Position numbers and translations under genes: made by a program. A DNA stretch of 64,000 bases from Paractinoplanes durhamensis. Lineage in GTDB: Bacteria; Actinomycetota; Actinomycetes; Mycobacteriales; Micromonosporaceae. How positions within the stretch are numbered: the first letter of the stretch is position 1; each line of letters begins with the position of its first letter. The notes below the pieces were generated by a model that saw only the letters and a program-made list of their open reading frames with translations, was not told the origin of the DNA and made no database searches. This document shows positions 8,955-17,637 of the stretch, piece by piece. The stretch lies in the NCBI RefSeq assembly GCF_016862175.1, contig NZ_BOML01000075.1, forward strand, positions 55,600-119,599. Direction: 5' to 3'.

Positions 8955-9163
8955 CCGACCGGCGGCACCGCGGTGGCGCCGCCCCCGAGATCCAGCACCT
9001 GCCCGGCGGTGATCTCGTTGTGCCAGGGGATCGCCTTGTTCAGCGCCGGCCATCCGTAGATGAGCACCAGGGCGACGGCCAGGCTGATCAGCGCGGGTCG
9101 GAAGGTGCGGCGGTCGAGGCCGAACCAGCGATGTTCGACCGGTACCCAGTCATTTACGGCCAC
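8951..9163 (-). CDS. Small membrane protein upstream of the PrsW-like protease
   Basis: 70 residues from a GTG at 9163: a polar N-terminus (about 25 residues), one hydrophobic helix (about 25-43), then a short polar tail. Its stop overlaps the presumed CTG start of the protease, so the pair is translationally coupled. No family recognised. It could be an accessory or substrate of the protease (inference from coupling only). Confidence 0.5.
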   Translation of the reverse strand: MAVNDWVPVEHRWFGLDRRTFRPALISLAVALVLIYGWPALNKAIPWHNEITAGQVLDLGGGATAVPPVG

Positions 9164-9234
9164 GCGACACCCTCCAAGATCGCCATCTTACGGAGAGCGT
9201 CGCAAGTGTCACGGAAGGTTCGCAAGAGAAAGTG

Positions 9235-9265
9235 GTACGGCCCCGGACCGAATCCGGGGCCGTAC
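9235..9265 (-). terminator. Hairpin terminator downstream of the 75-residue membrane gene
   Basis: A perfect 13-bp stem, GTACGGCCCCGGA, loop CCGAA, and its complement, starts 4 nt after the stop of the gene at 9270-9497 on the minus strand. No long U-tract follows, as is common in actinomycetes. Confidence 0.7.
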
Positions 9266-9269
9266 GCGG

Positions 9270-9497
9270 CTACTTCTTCTTCTTTTTGCCCTTCTTTCCG
9301 CCTTCCCCGGCGAAAAGCTCGGCAAGCATCTGTTCGTCCCGTTCGGCGGCTCGCTGCTGGGCGGTCTTCTGCTCGGGGATGAGCACCTTCCAGAAGACGG
9401 CGATCAGCACTGCCATCCACGCCCACCACGGGATGCCCGACTCCGGACCGAACAGGTTGCTGGTCACGGTATAGGCCTTGTCCAGTATCTGGTCCAC
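9270..9497 (-). CDS. Small membrane protein with lysine-rich tail
   Basis: 75 residues from a GTG at 9497. One transmembrane segment rich in Trp (about residues 23-42), then a charged, probably cytoplasmic helix (QKTAQQRAAERDEQ) and a tail of consecutive lysines. It looks like a membrane-tethered nucleic-acid or acidic-surface binder, but no family is recognised. A hairpin terminator follows its stop. Confidence 0.55.
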   Translation of the reverse strand: MDQILDKAYTVTSNLFGPESGIPWWAWMAVLIAVFWKVLIPEQKTAQQRAAERDEQMLAELFAGEGGKKGKKKKK

Positions 9498-9560
9498 GGT
9501 CGCTCCTCGGGTCGGTCAGGGACGGCCGCAAGAATCGGTTGCCGGGCGGGGCGGCTTAGC

Positions 9561-9600
9561 GTTTACGCACCCCAACCGGCGTTTACGCACCCCAACCGGC
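9561..9600. repeat. Perfect 20-bp tandem duplication at the 3' end of rhaI
   Basis: GTTTACGCACCCCAACCGGC occurs twice head to tail (9561-9580 and 9581-9600). The right copy contains the last codons and stop of rhaI; the left copy lies in the 3' untranslated region and repeats the same coding sequence. Confidence 0.95.
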
Positions 9601-10749
9601 CTGGTTGCCGCCGACCCGGTCGGCGATGATCTTCTCGTCGTAGCCGCTGCGCTTGTACGCGGCGACCGGGTCGGGGTCGAGGCCGGCGTCGGCGCGGACC
9701 TCGGCCAGCAGCGGGCGCACGTCGGTGTTGTAGGCGTCCATGAAGACCGCGTTCGCCTCCAGCACGTCGCCGGACCGCTGCGCCGCGAACAGGGCGTCCC
9801 GGTCGACGAGCAGCGCCTTGGCCGTGGCTTCCTGCACGTTCATCACCGAGCGGATGATCGCCGGGATCTTGCGCTCGATGTTGTGGCACTGATCCAACAT
9901 GAAGGCGATGTTTTGCGAAGGGGAGAGAGCGTCGGCGCGGACGATCTCGTACATGATCCGGAACAGCTGGAACGGGTCGGCGGCGCCCACCATCAGGTCG
10001 TCGTCGGCGTAGAACCGGCTGTTGAAGTCGAACGCGCCGAGCCGTCCCTGGCGGAGCAGGAACGCCACGATGAACTCGATGTTGGTGCCCGGGGCGTGGT
10101 GCCCGGTGTCGATGCAGACCGTCGCCCGCTCACCCAATTCGATGCAATGGGCGTACGACGTACCCCAGTCGGGGATGTCGGTCGCGTAGAAGGCCGGCTC
10201 GAACAGCTTGTACTCCAGCAGGATGCGCTGGTCCGGGCCGAGCCGGTCGTACGTCTCCCGCAGGGCGGTGGCGAGCCGGTCCTGCCGCGTACGCAAATCG
10301 TCCTGTCCTGGGTAGTTGATGCCGTCGGAGAACCACAGCTTGAGGTCCTGCGAGCCGGTCTGGTCCATGATCTCGATCGCCTCGAGGAGGTGATCGGTGG
10401 CCTTCCGCCGCACGCCCGGGTCGGGGTTGGTGACCGAACCGAGCTTGTAGTCGTCGTCCTGGAAGACGTTGGTGTTGATCGCACCGATGCCCACCCCGAG
10501 GTCGGCGGCGTACCGCGTCAGCGCGGCGTAGTCGTCGACCTTGTCCCACGGGATGTGCAGCGCGACCGTCGGCGCGACACCGGTGAACCGGTGCACGGCC
10601 GCCGCGTCGGCGATCTTCTCCTCCGGGTTGCGCGGCACCCCGGGCTGGGTGAACACCTTGAAGCGGGTGCCCGAGTTTCCGTACGCCCAGGACGGCGTCT
10701 CGATGCGCTGCTCGGTGAGCGTGCGCTTGACTGCGGCGAGGTCAGCCAT
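9583..10749 (-). CDS. rhaI: L-rhamnose isomerase (RhaI, Pseudomonas stutzeri type)
   Basis: 388 residues from the ATG at 10749. Isomerises L-rhamnose to L-rhamnulose, the first cytoplasmic step. The xylose-isomerase-like TIM barrel is recognisable from NTNVFQDDDYKLGSVTNPD, LLEYKLFEPAFYATD, CIDTGHHAPGTNIEF and FDFNSRFYADDDL, which contain the Mn-binding Glu, Asp and His residues of the RhaI family. It is the metal-dependent RhaI type rather than the RhaA type of E. coli. It is the last gene of the leftward rhaT-P-Q-S-M-I transcription unit, 6 nt after the mutarotase. Confidence 0.92.
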   Translation of the reverse strand: MADLAAVKRTLTEQRIETPSWAYGNSGTRFKVFTQPGVPRNPEEKIADAAAVHRFTGVAPTVALHIPWDKVDDYAALTRYAADLGVGIGAINTNVFQDDDYKLGSVTNPDPGVRRKATDHLLEAIEIMDQTGSQDLKLWFSDGINYPGQDDLRTRQDRLATALRETYDRLGPDQRILLEYKLFEPAFYATDIPDWGTSYAHCIELGERATVCIDTGHHAPGTNIEFIVAFLLRQGRLGAFDFNSRFYADDDLMVGAADPFQLFRIMYEIVRADALSPSQNIAFMLDQCHNIERKIPAIIRSVMNVQEATAKALLVDRDALFAAQRSGDVLEANAVFMDAYNTDVRPLLAEVRADAGLDPDPVAAYKRSGYDEKIIADRVGGNQAGWGA

Positions 10750-10755
10750 GGTTGG

Positions 10756-11079
10756 TCACATCTTTTCGTCGTCGAGGTGGAACACCTCGGTGAGTAGCGG
10801 GAACCCTTCGGTCGGCGTGGTGCCGGCGAAGAACTCCGCCATCTCCGCCTGCCATCGGGTGTTGACGTCCAGCGCCGACATTGCCGCCTGGGACGCCGCG
10901 AGATCGTCCGCCTCGACGTAACCGATCAGGAGGCCGTCGGGGCGGAGGAACAGGGAGTAGTTGCGCCAGCCGGTGGCCCGAAGTGCGTCCTGCATCTCGG
11001 GCCACACGGACCGGTGCCGCTCCACGTACTCCGGGATCCGATCAGGGCGGATCTGAAGCTGGAAGCAGTAGCGAGGCAT
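10756..11079 (-). CDS. rhaM: L-rhamnose mutarotase
   Basis: 107 residues. The small ferredoxin-like RhaM fold shows the typical FQLQIRPDRIPEYVERH start, the WPEM motif and a C-terminal LTEVFHLD. It interconverts alpha and beta L-rhamnose anomers so that the isomerase receives its preferred form. It sits between the binding protein (17 nt) and the isomerase (6 nt) in the import/catabolic operon. Length and motifs fit the family. Confidence 0.92.
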   Translation of the reverse strand: MPRYCFQLQIRPDRIPEYVERHRSVWPEMQDALRATGWRNYSLFLRPDGLLIGYVEADDLAASQAAMSALDVNTRWQAEMAEFFAGTTPTEGFPLLTEVFHLDDEKM

Positions 11080-11096
11080 GTCGTTCTCGTTCGTTC

Positions 11097-12155
11097 CTAG
11101 AAGTTAAATTTGTCGATGTTTTCGGCGGTGAACTCGGTCGGCGGGCCGAGCACGATCTCACCGTCCTTGCCGATCGTGTATTCGCCGAGCTTTCCGGCGG
11201 TGAACTTGTCGCCCTCGGCACCGGTGATCTGGCCGCTGGCCAGCGCGGCACCCGCGTAGGCGGCGAGGTAGCCGATGTCGGCCGGGTTCCACAGGGCGAA
11301 CTTCTTGACCGTGTTGTCCTTGACGTACTGCCGCATCTGGTTCGGCAGGCCGAGCCCGGTGACCTGCACCTTGCCCTTGTAGGACGAGGAGGAGATGTAG
11401 CGGGCGGCGGCCGCGATGCCGACGGTGGTCGGGGCGACGATGACCTTCAGGTTCGGGTACGACTGGAGCAGGCCCTGGGCCTCCTGGAACGACTTCTGGT
11501 CGTCGTCGTTGCCGTAGGCGATCTTGACGAGCTTCAGCTTCGCGTAGTCCGGCTTGGCCAGCTCGGTCTTCATGACCTCGATCCAGGCGTTCTGGTTCGT
11601 GGCGTTCGGGGTCGCCGACAGCACCGCGATCTCGCCCTCGCCGCCGGCCTGCTCGAGCGCCATCTTGGCCAGCGACTGGCCGATGCCCTCGGTGGTGGCC
11701 TGGTTGATGAACGCGTCCCGGCAGGTCTTGGAGGCGTCCGAGTCGAACGTGACCACCTTGATCTTGGCGGCCCGGGCCTGGTTCAGCGACGGGCAGACCG
11801 CGTTCGGGTCGTTCGCCGCGACCACGATCACGTCCTGCTGCTGCTGGATCAGGGTGTTGATGTAGGAGACCTGGGACGAGGCGGCCGCGTCGTTCGGGCC
11901 GACCTTCTTGTACTCGCCCTTGAGCTCCTTGACCGCCTCTTCGCCGCCGGAGGTCTCGACGTCGGAGTAGGGGTTGTTGAGCTGTTTGGGCAGATAGGCG
12001 ATCTTCAGGCCCTCTTTGAGCTTCGCGTTGGGGTCCGCGGTCGCCGAGGCCTGCTGGTTTCCGGAGCTGGACGAACTGTCCTTGGTGGTGCCGCCGCAAC
12101 CGGCGGTGACCAGGAGCGTCGCCGCGAAGACGGCGGCCAAGCGGTGTCGCAACAT
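11097..12155 (-). CDS. rhaS: Rhamnose ABC transporter substrate-binding lipoprotein (RhaS)
   Basis: 352 residues from the ATG at 12155, with GGAG upstream. The signal peptide ends in a lipobox, VTAGC (Cys20), followed by a Ser-rich linker. The mature protein is a Peripla_BP_4 fold that starts IAYLPKQLNNPY, the RhaS/AI-2-like type, and contains VVAANDPNAVCPSL. Its position between the two permeases and the mutarotase/isomerase makes rhamnose the expected ligand (strong inference from context). Confidence 0.9.
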   Translation of the reverse strand: MLRHRLAAVFAATLLVTAGCGGTTKDSSSSSGNQQASATADPNAKLKEGLKIAYLPKQLNNPYSDVETSGGEEAVKELKGEYKKVGPNDAAASSQVSYINTLIQQQQDVIVVAANDPNAVCPSLNQARAAKIKVVTFDSDASKTCRDAFINQATTEGIGQSLAKMALEQAGGEGEIAVLSATPNATNQNAWIEVMKTELAKPDYAKLKLVKIAYGNDDDQKSFQEAQGLLQSYPNLKVIVAPTTVGIAAAARYISSSSYKGKVQVTGLGLPNQMRQYVKDNTVKKFALWNPADIGYLAAYAGAALASGQITGAEGDKFTAGKLGEYTIGKDGEIVLGPPTEFTAENIDKFNF

Positions 12156-12182
12156 GCTGGCTCCTTCGTTGATCCCGGGGAG

Positions 12183-13160
12183 TTACGCGGCGGACTGGCG
12201 GAGTTTTCGGCGCTGCCAGTTGCCGCGGATCGAGCTGATGACGTTGGGGAGCAGGACGGACAGCACGAGCAGCGCGCCCGTGACGATGTTCAGCGCCTGC
12301 CCGGAGACGTCCTCCAGGCGCAGCGCGTTCTGCAGTGCGGTCAGCAGCACCACACCGGCCAGGACGCCGGGCAGGCTGCCCTTGCCGCCGAAGATCGAGA
12401 CCCCGCCCAGCAGGACGGCCGCGACGACGGCGAGTTCGAGGCCGGCACCGTTGTCGGCGCGGGCACTGGAGTAGCGCAGCGTCCACAGCACACCGACCAG
12501 GCCGGCGACCGCGCCACTCACCACGTAGAGCCAGAATTTGGTGCGTGCCACCCGGATGCCGGCGAAGTGCGCGGCCTGCGCGTTCGCCCCGATGGCGTAG
12601 AGGCTGCGGCCGATCGGGGTGGCGTGCAGCAGCACCCCGAAGATCAAGGCCAGAACCACAATCAAGATCAAGACGTTGGGTACGGCTCCGTCAGCGATCG
12701 TGCCGGTGACCCAGCCGGTATAGCTGAACGGGAAGTCGGCCACCGCGCCGTCGCCGAGCACCACCAGCGCGAGACCGCGATAGAGGGCCAACGTGCCGAT
12801 CGTGACGGCGAGCGACGGCAGACCCAACCCCGTGATCAAGAAGCCATTGAGTACGCCGGCGATCGCGCCGATCAGCACACACAGCGGGATGATCGTCTCG
12901 ATCGAGAGTCCTTGGTTCCAGAACCAGCCCATCAGCGAGCTGGTCAGGCCGAGGGTGCTGGCCACCGACAGGTCGATCTCGCCGGTCACGATGATGAACG
13001 TCATCGGCAGCGCGACCAGGATGATCGGCAGCAGGTCGAGCACCATGAAGGTGAAGTTCCGGCTGGTGCCGAAGTTGTCCACGGCCAGCGACGCGATCAC
13101 CAGCACGGCCAGGGTCAGCAGGATGATGATGCTGTCCCAGCTCGCCAATCGCTTAGCCAT
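12183..13160 (-). CDS. rhaQ: Rhamnose ABC transporter permease (RhaQ)
   Basis: 325 residues with about ten hydrophobic segments and BPD_transp_2 motifs (VTGEIDLSVAST, GLGLPSLAVTIGTLALYRG, LLGGVSIFGGKGS). It forms the heterodimeric membrane channel with the permease encoded immediately upstream. Its ATG overlaps the RhaP stop by 8 nt, implying coupled translation. The order of the two permeases follows the RhaTPQS convention. Confidence 0.88.
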   Translation of the reverse strand: MAKRLASWDSIIILLTLAVLVIASLAVDNFGTSRNFTFMVLDLLPIILVALPMTFIIVTGEIDLSVASTLGLTSSLMGWFWNQGLSIETIIPLCVLIGAIAGVLNGFLITGLGLPSLAVTIGTLALYRGLALVVLGDGAVADFPFSYTGWVTGTIADGAVPNVLILIVVLALIFGVLLHATPIGRSLYAIGANAQAAHFAGIRVARTKFWLYVVSGAVAGLVGVLWTLRYSSARADNGAGLELAVVAAVLLGGVSIFGGKGSLPGVLAGVVLLTALQNALRLEDVSGQALNIVTGALLVLSVLLPNVISSIRGNWQRRKLRQSAA

Positions 13161-14160
13161 GCGAGTCCTTCTTCCGCAGCGAGCGGGCGATGCGCACCGC
13201 GACCAGGCGGTCCGCGCAGATGGCCAGGATGATCAGGGCGCCGACGATGGCCTGCTGCCAGAACTGGTTGATGTCGAGCACCGCGAGGGCGCTGCTGATC
13301 ACCGTGAGCAGCAGGGCGCCCAGGCCCGCGCCCCAGACCGTGCCGCTGCCGCCGAAGACCGCGACCCCGCCGACCACGACCGCGGCCACCACGTTCAGCT
13401 CGTAGCCGTTGCCGGCCGAGGCGTCGACCGTGCCGAACCGGGCCGCGAACAGCACCCCGGCCAGGCCGGCGAGGGCGCCGCTGAGGATGAACGCGCCGAG
13501 CAGGTTGCGGGCGACCTTGATGCCGGCCAGCTCGGCGGCCTGCGGGCTGGACCCCATCGCGTAGAGCTCGCGACCGACCCGGTAGTTGCGCATCACCAGG
13601 CTGGTGGCGCCGACCACGACCAGGGCGATCAGCACCAGCCACGGGACGCCGAGGAGGTTGGCGTTGGCGAAGTTGAGGAAGTGCGGGGGCAACTCGTCCG
13701 CGTTCACCTGCGAGCCGCCGGCCCAGGAGTAGGTGATGCCGCGGTACATGTAGAGCGTGCCCAGGGTCACGACCAGCGCCGGGACCTTGCCGTAGCGGAC
13801 CAGCACGCCGTTGAGCAGGCCCGCCGCGGCGCCGACGGCGAGGCCGACGAGGATGGCGACGATCATCGGGAGGCCCGGGTGGTCGCTCATCATCGTGGCG
13901 ACCGCGAAGGCCGAGATGCCGAGGACCGAGCCGACGCTCAGGTCGATGTTCCGGGTGATCACGACGACCGCCTGGCCGGTGGCCATGACCGCGAGGATCG
14001 CGGTGTTCAGCAGGTTGTCGCGGATGCTCTGCCCGGACAGGAAGCGCGGATTGTTGATCGTCGTGTAGAGAACGAGAGCCGCAAGCGCAAGAACGATGCC
14101 CAGCTCACGGGTCTTCATGATGTTGAACCTCGGTGGGACCTTCATGGCGGTAGGCGTCAT
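13153..14160 (-). CDS. rhaP: Rhamnose ABC transporter permease (RhaP)
   Basis: 335 residues from the ATG at 14160, chosen because GGAGG lies 6 nt upstream; an ATG 21 nt earlier has no such site. BPD_transp_2 motifs are clear (ITRNIDLSVGSVLG, GKVPALVVTLGTLYMYRG, VVGGVAVFGGSGT). Partner of RhaQ. A 58-nt gap separates it from the ATPase gene. Confidence 0.88.
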   Translation of the reverse strand: MTPTAMKVPPRFNIMKTRELGIVLALAALVLYTTINNPRFLSGQSIRDNLLNTAILAVMATGQAVVVITRNIDLSVGSVLGISAFAVATMMSDHPGLPMIVAILVGLAVGAAAGLLNGVLVRYGKVPALVVTLGTLYMYRGITYSWAGGSQVNADELPPHFLNFANANLLGVPWLVLIALVVVGATSLVMRNYRVGRELYAMGSSPQAAELAGIKVARNLLGAFILSGALAGLAGVLFAARFGTVDASAGNGYELNVVAAVVVGGVAVFGGSGTVWGAGLGALLLTVISSALAVLDINQFWQQAIVGALIILAICADRLVAVRIARSLRKKDSHG

Positions 14161-14218
14161 GCCGTTCCTCCGAAAGCCCAAGAGACCTTCACGCGATCAC
14201 GACACTCGCTTCGCTCGG

Positions 14219-15724
14219 TCATGCCGCGACCTCCTGGCCCATCGCCGCGTACATCACGGACTCCTCGGTGGCTTCGGCTCGGGTCAGCTCGGCGGCGACG
14301 CGGCCCTCGCGCAGCACCACGATCCGGTCGGCCATGCCCAGCACCTCGGGCAGCTCGGACGAGACCATGACGACCGCGAGACCGTCCGCGGCCAGCGACG
14401 ACATCAGCCGGTGCACCTCGGCCTTGGTGCCGACGTCGATGCCGCGGGTCGGCTCGTCGACGATCAGCAGCTGCGGGCCGGTCGCCAGCCATTTGGCCAG
14501 CACCACCTTCTGCTGGTTGCCGCCGGAGAGGGTGCCGACCGCGTCGCTGAGGCTGCCCAGCTTGGTCTGCAGTTTCTGCGTCCAGGTGAGTGCGGCCTCC
14601 CGCTCGGCGCCGCCGAAGAGCAGGCCGAGCCGGGCCAGCTTGCGGGCCCGGGGGAGGGTCACGTTGCGCTCGATCGACAGCTCCATGATCAGGCCCTGCT
14701 GGCGGCGATCCTCCGGGACCAGGGCGATGCCGGCCGCCATCGCGGCGCGCGGCGAGCCGGGCTTCAACCGTTTGCCCTGGAAACGGACGGTCCCCGAGTC
14801 GTAGGGGTCGACGCCGAAGACCGCCTGCATCACCTCGGAGCGGCCGGCCCCGACCAGGCCGGCCAGCGCGACGATCTCGCCGGCCCGGACCGAGAACGAG
14901 ACATCGCGGAAGACGCCCTCCCGGGTGAGCCCGTCGACCTCGAGCATCACCTCGCCCGGCTCGACGGTCTGCTTGGGGAAGAGCGCGCTGAGATCGCGGC
15001 CGACCATCCGGCGGATCATGTCGTCGACGGTGAGGTCGGCGACCAGCTCGGTGGCGACGTGCTTGCCGTCCCGCATGATCGTCACCCGCTGGCAGAGCTC
15101 GGTGATCTCCTCGAAGCGGTGCGAGATGAACAGGATCGCCGCGCCCTCGTCGCGCAGCGACCGGACCACCGCGAACAACCGGGCCACCTCCACTGCGGAC
15201 AGCGCGGCGGTCGGCTCATCCATGATCAGGACGCGGGCCTCGCTGGACAGCGCCTTGGCGATCTCGACGAGCTGCTGGTCGGCGATCGACAGGCCGCGGG
15301 CCGGTCGGGTCGGGTCAAGGTGCACGCCCAACCGGCGGAACAGGCGCTCGGCGGTGGCGTGCATGGCCTTGCGGTCGATCTGGCGCAGCCGGGTCAGCGG
15401 CTGGTTGCCCATCGCGATGTTTTCCGCGACGGACAGGTCGGGGAAGAGCGTGGGTTCCTGGTAGATCACCGCGATGCCGGCCGCCTTGGCGTCGGCCGGG
15501 CCGGCGAAGGTGACATCGTTGCCGGCCAGCCGGAGCGTGCCGGTGTCGGGCTGGTGCACGCCGGCGAGCATCTTCACGATCGTGGACTTGCCCGCGCCGT
15601 TTTCGCCGACGAGCGCGTGGGCCTCGCCGCCGAACAGCGGGAAGCTGACCCCCTGCACCGCCGCGACCGCACCGAAGGATTTCGTCACGTCCTGGACCTC
15701 GAGCAGAGCAGATGCCTCCGCCAC
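14219..15724 (-). CDS. rhaT: Rhamnose ABC transporter ATP-binding protein, two NBDs (RhaT)
   Basis: 501 residues from the GTG at 15724 (GGGAGG upstream). Tandem ATPase domains: NBD1 with GENGAGKST, LSIADQQLVEIAKAL and VLIMDEPTAAL; NBD2 with the degenerate P-loop GLVGAGRSE, LSGGNQQKVVLAKWL and LLIVDEPTRGID. This RbsA/XylG-like arrangement is normal for CUT2 importers, including the weak second P-loop. First gene of the leftward operon; the operator at 15747-15758 lies 23 bp upstream of the start. Confidence 0.9.
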   Translation of the reverse strand: MAEASALLEVQDVTKSFGAVAAVQGVSFPLFGGEAHALVGENGAGKSTIVKMLAGVHQPDTGTLRLAGNDVTFAGPADAKAAGIAVIYQEPTLFPDLSVAENIAMGNQPLTRLRQIDRKAMHATAERLFRRLGVHLDPTRPARGLSIADQQLVEIAKALSSEARVLIMDEPTAALSAVEVARLFAVVRSLRDEGAAILFISHRFEEITELCQRVTIMRDGKHVATELVADLTVDDMIRRMVGRDLSALFPKQTVEPGEVMLEVDGLTREGVFRDVSFSVRAGEIVALAGLVGAGRSEVMQAVFGVDPYDSGTVRFQGKRLKPGSPRAAMAAGIALVPEDRRQQGLIMELSIERNVTLPRARKLARLGLLFGGAEREAALTWTQKLQTKLGSLSDAVGTLSGGNQQKVVLAKWLATGPQLLIVDEPTRGIDVGTKAEVHRLMSSLAADGLAVVMVSSELPEVLGMADRIVVLREGRVAAELTRAEATEESVMYAAMGQEVAA

Positions 15725-15746
15725 GAGCCACCTCCCGGTCGTGGGT

Positions 15747-15758
15747 TGAAATGTTTCA
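15747..15758. promoter_or_regulatory. Predicted rhamnose-regulator operator upstream of rhaT
   Basis: TGAAATGTTTCA, a TGAAA-N2-TTTCA palindrome differing at one base from the perfect site at 18400. It is placed to control rhaT transcription. Confidence 0.7.
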
Positions 15759-15855
15759 TAAACGTAGGTGGCGCCGATCACACATGTCAAGCATTGGATG
15801 GAAACGCGGCCGAAACACTGCCGTTGCGCAGGTGGCGGGTACCGTAAGATGCTGC

Positions 15856-15867
15856 TTCAACGTTTCA
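15856..15867. promoter_or_regulatory. Predicted operator upstream of the LacI regulator
   Basis: TTCAACGTTTCA matches the 12-bp TGAAACGTTTCA site at 10 positions, with an intact right half. It is 17 bp upstream of the regulator's GTG, suggesting autoregulation. Its centre is 109 bp from the rhaT operator centre. Confidence 0.55.
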
Positions 15868-15883
15868 ACGGGAGGTCGTTGCG

Positions 15884-16906
15884 GTGCTGAACGGAAGGAC
15901 GCCCTCCGTCAAGGACGTGGCCGCGGCCGCAGGCGTCTCGCTCGGCACGGTGTCGAATGTGATGAACCGTCCCGAGGTGGTCAGCGCCCGCACCCGCGAG
16001 CGGGTCGAGCGGGCGATGGCCGACCTCGGTTTCGTCCGCAACGAGTCGGCCCGGCAGCTGCGCGCCGGCACCAGCCGCACCCTGGCCTACGTGATGCTGG
16101 ACGGCACCAACCCGTTCTTCCACGACGTGGCGCAGGGCATCGAGCTGGCCGCCGAGGATGCCGACCTGTCGCTGTTCATCTGCAACAGCAACAGCCGCGC
16201 CGAGCGCGAGGAGGCCCACCTCGACCGCCTGCTCCAGCAGCGCGTCCAGGGCATCCTGATCACCCCGGTGAATTCCGAGGCCCCCTATCTGTACGACCTG
16301 ACCAGGCGCGGCGTCCCACTCGTGATCGTCGACCGCCGCCGCGACGACGAGAGCTGCTGTTCGGTCGCGGTCGACGACGTGCACGGGGGCCGGGTGGCGA
16401 TCGAGCATCTGGTCGAGCAGGGGCACACGAAGGTCGCGTTCATCGGCGGCCCGGATTCGATCGGCCAGGTCCGCGAGCGCCTGCAGGGTGCCCGCGAGGT
16501 GTGGGCCGAGCTGGGCCTGCCCGCGGACGACCTGGTCTACCTGCCGACCGAGGCGATGACCGTGGGCGAGGGCCGCTCGGCCGGCGAACGCCTGGCCGGC
16601 CTGCCCGCTCGCCGCCGCCCGACCGCCGCCTTCTGCGCCAACGACCTGCTCGCGCTCGGCCTGCTCCAGCAGGGCATCGGCGCCGGCCTACGGGTCCCCG
16701 ACGACCTGGCGATCGTCGGCTTCGACGACATCGAGTTCGCCGCCGCCGCGGCCGTCCCGCTGACGTCGGTCCGCCAGCCCCGCCAGGAGTTGGGCCGGGC
16801 CGCCGCCCAGCTGGTGCTGGACGAGGCCACCAACCCCGACCACGAACACCAGCAGCTGTTCTTCACGCCCGAGCTGGTAGCGCGGGCGTCCTCACGGGCC
16901 AGATAG
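15884..16906 (+). CDS. LacI-family regulator of rhamnose catabolism
   Basis: 340 residues from the GTG at 15884 with GGGAGG 8 nt upstream. N-terminal LacI helix-turn-helix (SVKDVAAAAGVSLGTVSNVMN), hinge, and sugar-binding domain ending in the usual LTSVRQPRQELGRAAAQLV. Divergent from rhaT and flanked by TGAAA-N2-TTTCA palindromes that recur before the aldolase gene. It is therefore very likely the rhamnose repressor, relieved by rhamnose, rhamnulose or a phosphorylated product (the effector is not deducible). Confidence 0.85.
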   Translation: MLNGRTPSVKDVAAAAGVSLGTVSNVMNRPEVVSARTRERVERAMADLGFVRNESARQLRAGTSRTLAYVMLDGTNPFFHDVAQGIELAAEDADLSLFICNSNSRAEREEAHLDRLLQQRVQGILITPVNSEAPYLYDLTRRGVPLVIVDRRRDDESCCSVAVDDVHGGRVAIEHLVEQGHTKVAFIGGPDSIGQVRERLQGAREVWAELGLPADDLVYLPTEAMTVGEGRSAGERLAGLPARRRPTAAFCANDLLALGLLQQGIGAGLRVPDDLAIVGFDDIEFAAAAAVPLTSVRQPRQELGRAAAQLVLDEATNPDHEHQQLFFTPELVARASSRAR

Positions 16907-17031
16907 CACGTGCCGCGCCGATTCTGCTGATCACACATGCCGGAGTGCGGCTCCGCCTGCCCGCGGAGACCGACCTCGATGATCGCCGCTCATGATCCGC
17001 GCGTCAGACCCAGCCCCACCAGGCCTTTCGC

Positions 17032-17121
17032 GCGCTTTGCGTACCAATACGCGCTGCTGCTCTGCTCACCTTCTTTCGGGGGTGAGCAGAGCAGCGCGTC
17101 TTTGTGCGCAGCGCAAAGCGC
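17032..17121. terminator. Nested inverted repeat, probable bidirectional terminator
   Basis: Outer arms GCGCTTTGCG (17032-17041) and CGCAAAGCGC (17112-17121) enclose an inner hairpin GCTCTGCTCACC (17059-17070), a 10-nt TTCTTTCGGG loop and GGTGAGCAGAGC (17081-17092). It lies between the regulator (+) and the roadblock genes (-), where both transcripts end. The rest of 16907-17202 shows no gene. Confidence 0.7.
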
Positions 17122-17202
17122 CGAGAAACATCTGGTGGACGGCCATCCGCGGCCGGGCGTCCCGGAGCCTGGGGTCTGCTTCGCAGGGCGCCCGTGGTGC
17201 GG

Positions 17203-17637
17203 CTAGCCGAACGGGTGTGAGGCGTCGATCGTCAGCATGTCGGCCAGGCGCTGGGTGACCGGGCGGGCCTCCAGGTGCAGGCGGGCGATGTTTGATCCGC
17301 TGTCGCCGATCACGGCCAGAAGGGCGAGCTCGCCGACCGCGTAGACGGCGAGGTAACCGTTCTGGCTTCGGATCGTCACCTCGCTGAACGAGCCCTGCCC
17401 GAGAACGCCGCCGGTGGTGCGGCTGAGGCCGTAGGCGCCGGCGGCCAGGGCCGCGACGTCGTGCGGCTCGACGCCGATCGTCGGTTCGTTCAGGATCAGC
17501 AGGCCGTCGACACCGGCGATGACGCAGCCCCGCACCCCGATCACCTGGTGCCGGAGTCCGGCCATCTCGTCGCGTACTGCCTGATAGGGGTCTGGGTCGG
17601 CGGATTGCACGGTGTAGCTCCCGTCAGCCGAGATCAT
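17203..17637 (-). CDS. Roadblock/LC7-domain protein (second of pair)
   Basis: 144 residues. The Robl_LC7 fold is recognisable: an amphipathic N-terminal helix, GVRGCVIAGVDGLLIL, the central GQGSFSEVTIRSQNGYLAVYAVG beta pair, and a C-terminal helix. Bacterial roadblock proteins usually act on small MglA/Arf-like GTPases, but no GTPase gene is nearby. Its ATG overlaps the stop of the upstream roadblock gene (ATGA), so the two are probably made in equal amounts and may form a heterodimer. Confidence 0.75.
   Translation of the reverse strand: MISADGSYTVQSADPDPYQAVRDEMAGLRHQVIGVRGCVIAGVDGLLILNEPTIGVEPHDVAALAAGAYGLSRTTGGVLGQGSFSEVTIRSQNGYLAVYAVGELALLAVIGDSGSNIARLHLEARPVTQRLADMLTIDASHPFG

Noticed and set aside
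8955..9053. Longer N-terminus for the PrsW-like protease
   Set aside because: The extra 33 residues are Arg/Gly-rich and lie inside the preceding small gene; the overlap start at 8954 fits operon structure better.
10881..13232. 783-residue open frame on the plus strand
   Set aside because: Arg/Gly/Asp-rich product opposite rhaS and rhaQ, with no Shine-Dalgarno or family motif; it is the antisense shadow of high-GC genes.
14219..15724. RhaT as an unusual fusion of two ATPases
   Set aside because: Two nucleotide-binding domains with a weak second P-loop is the normal form for CUT2 sugar importers.
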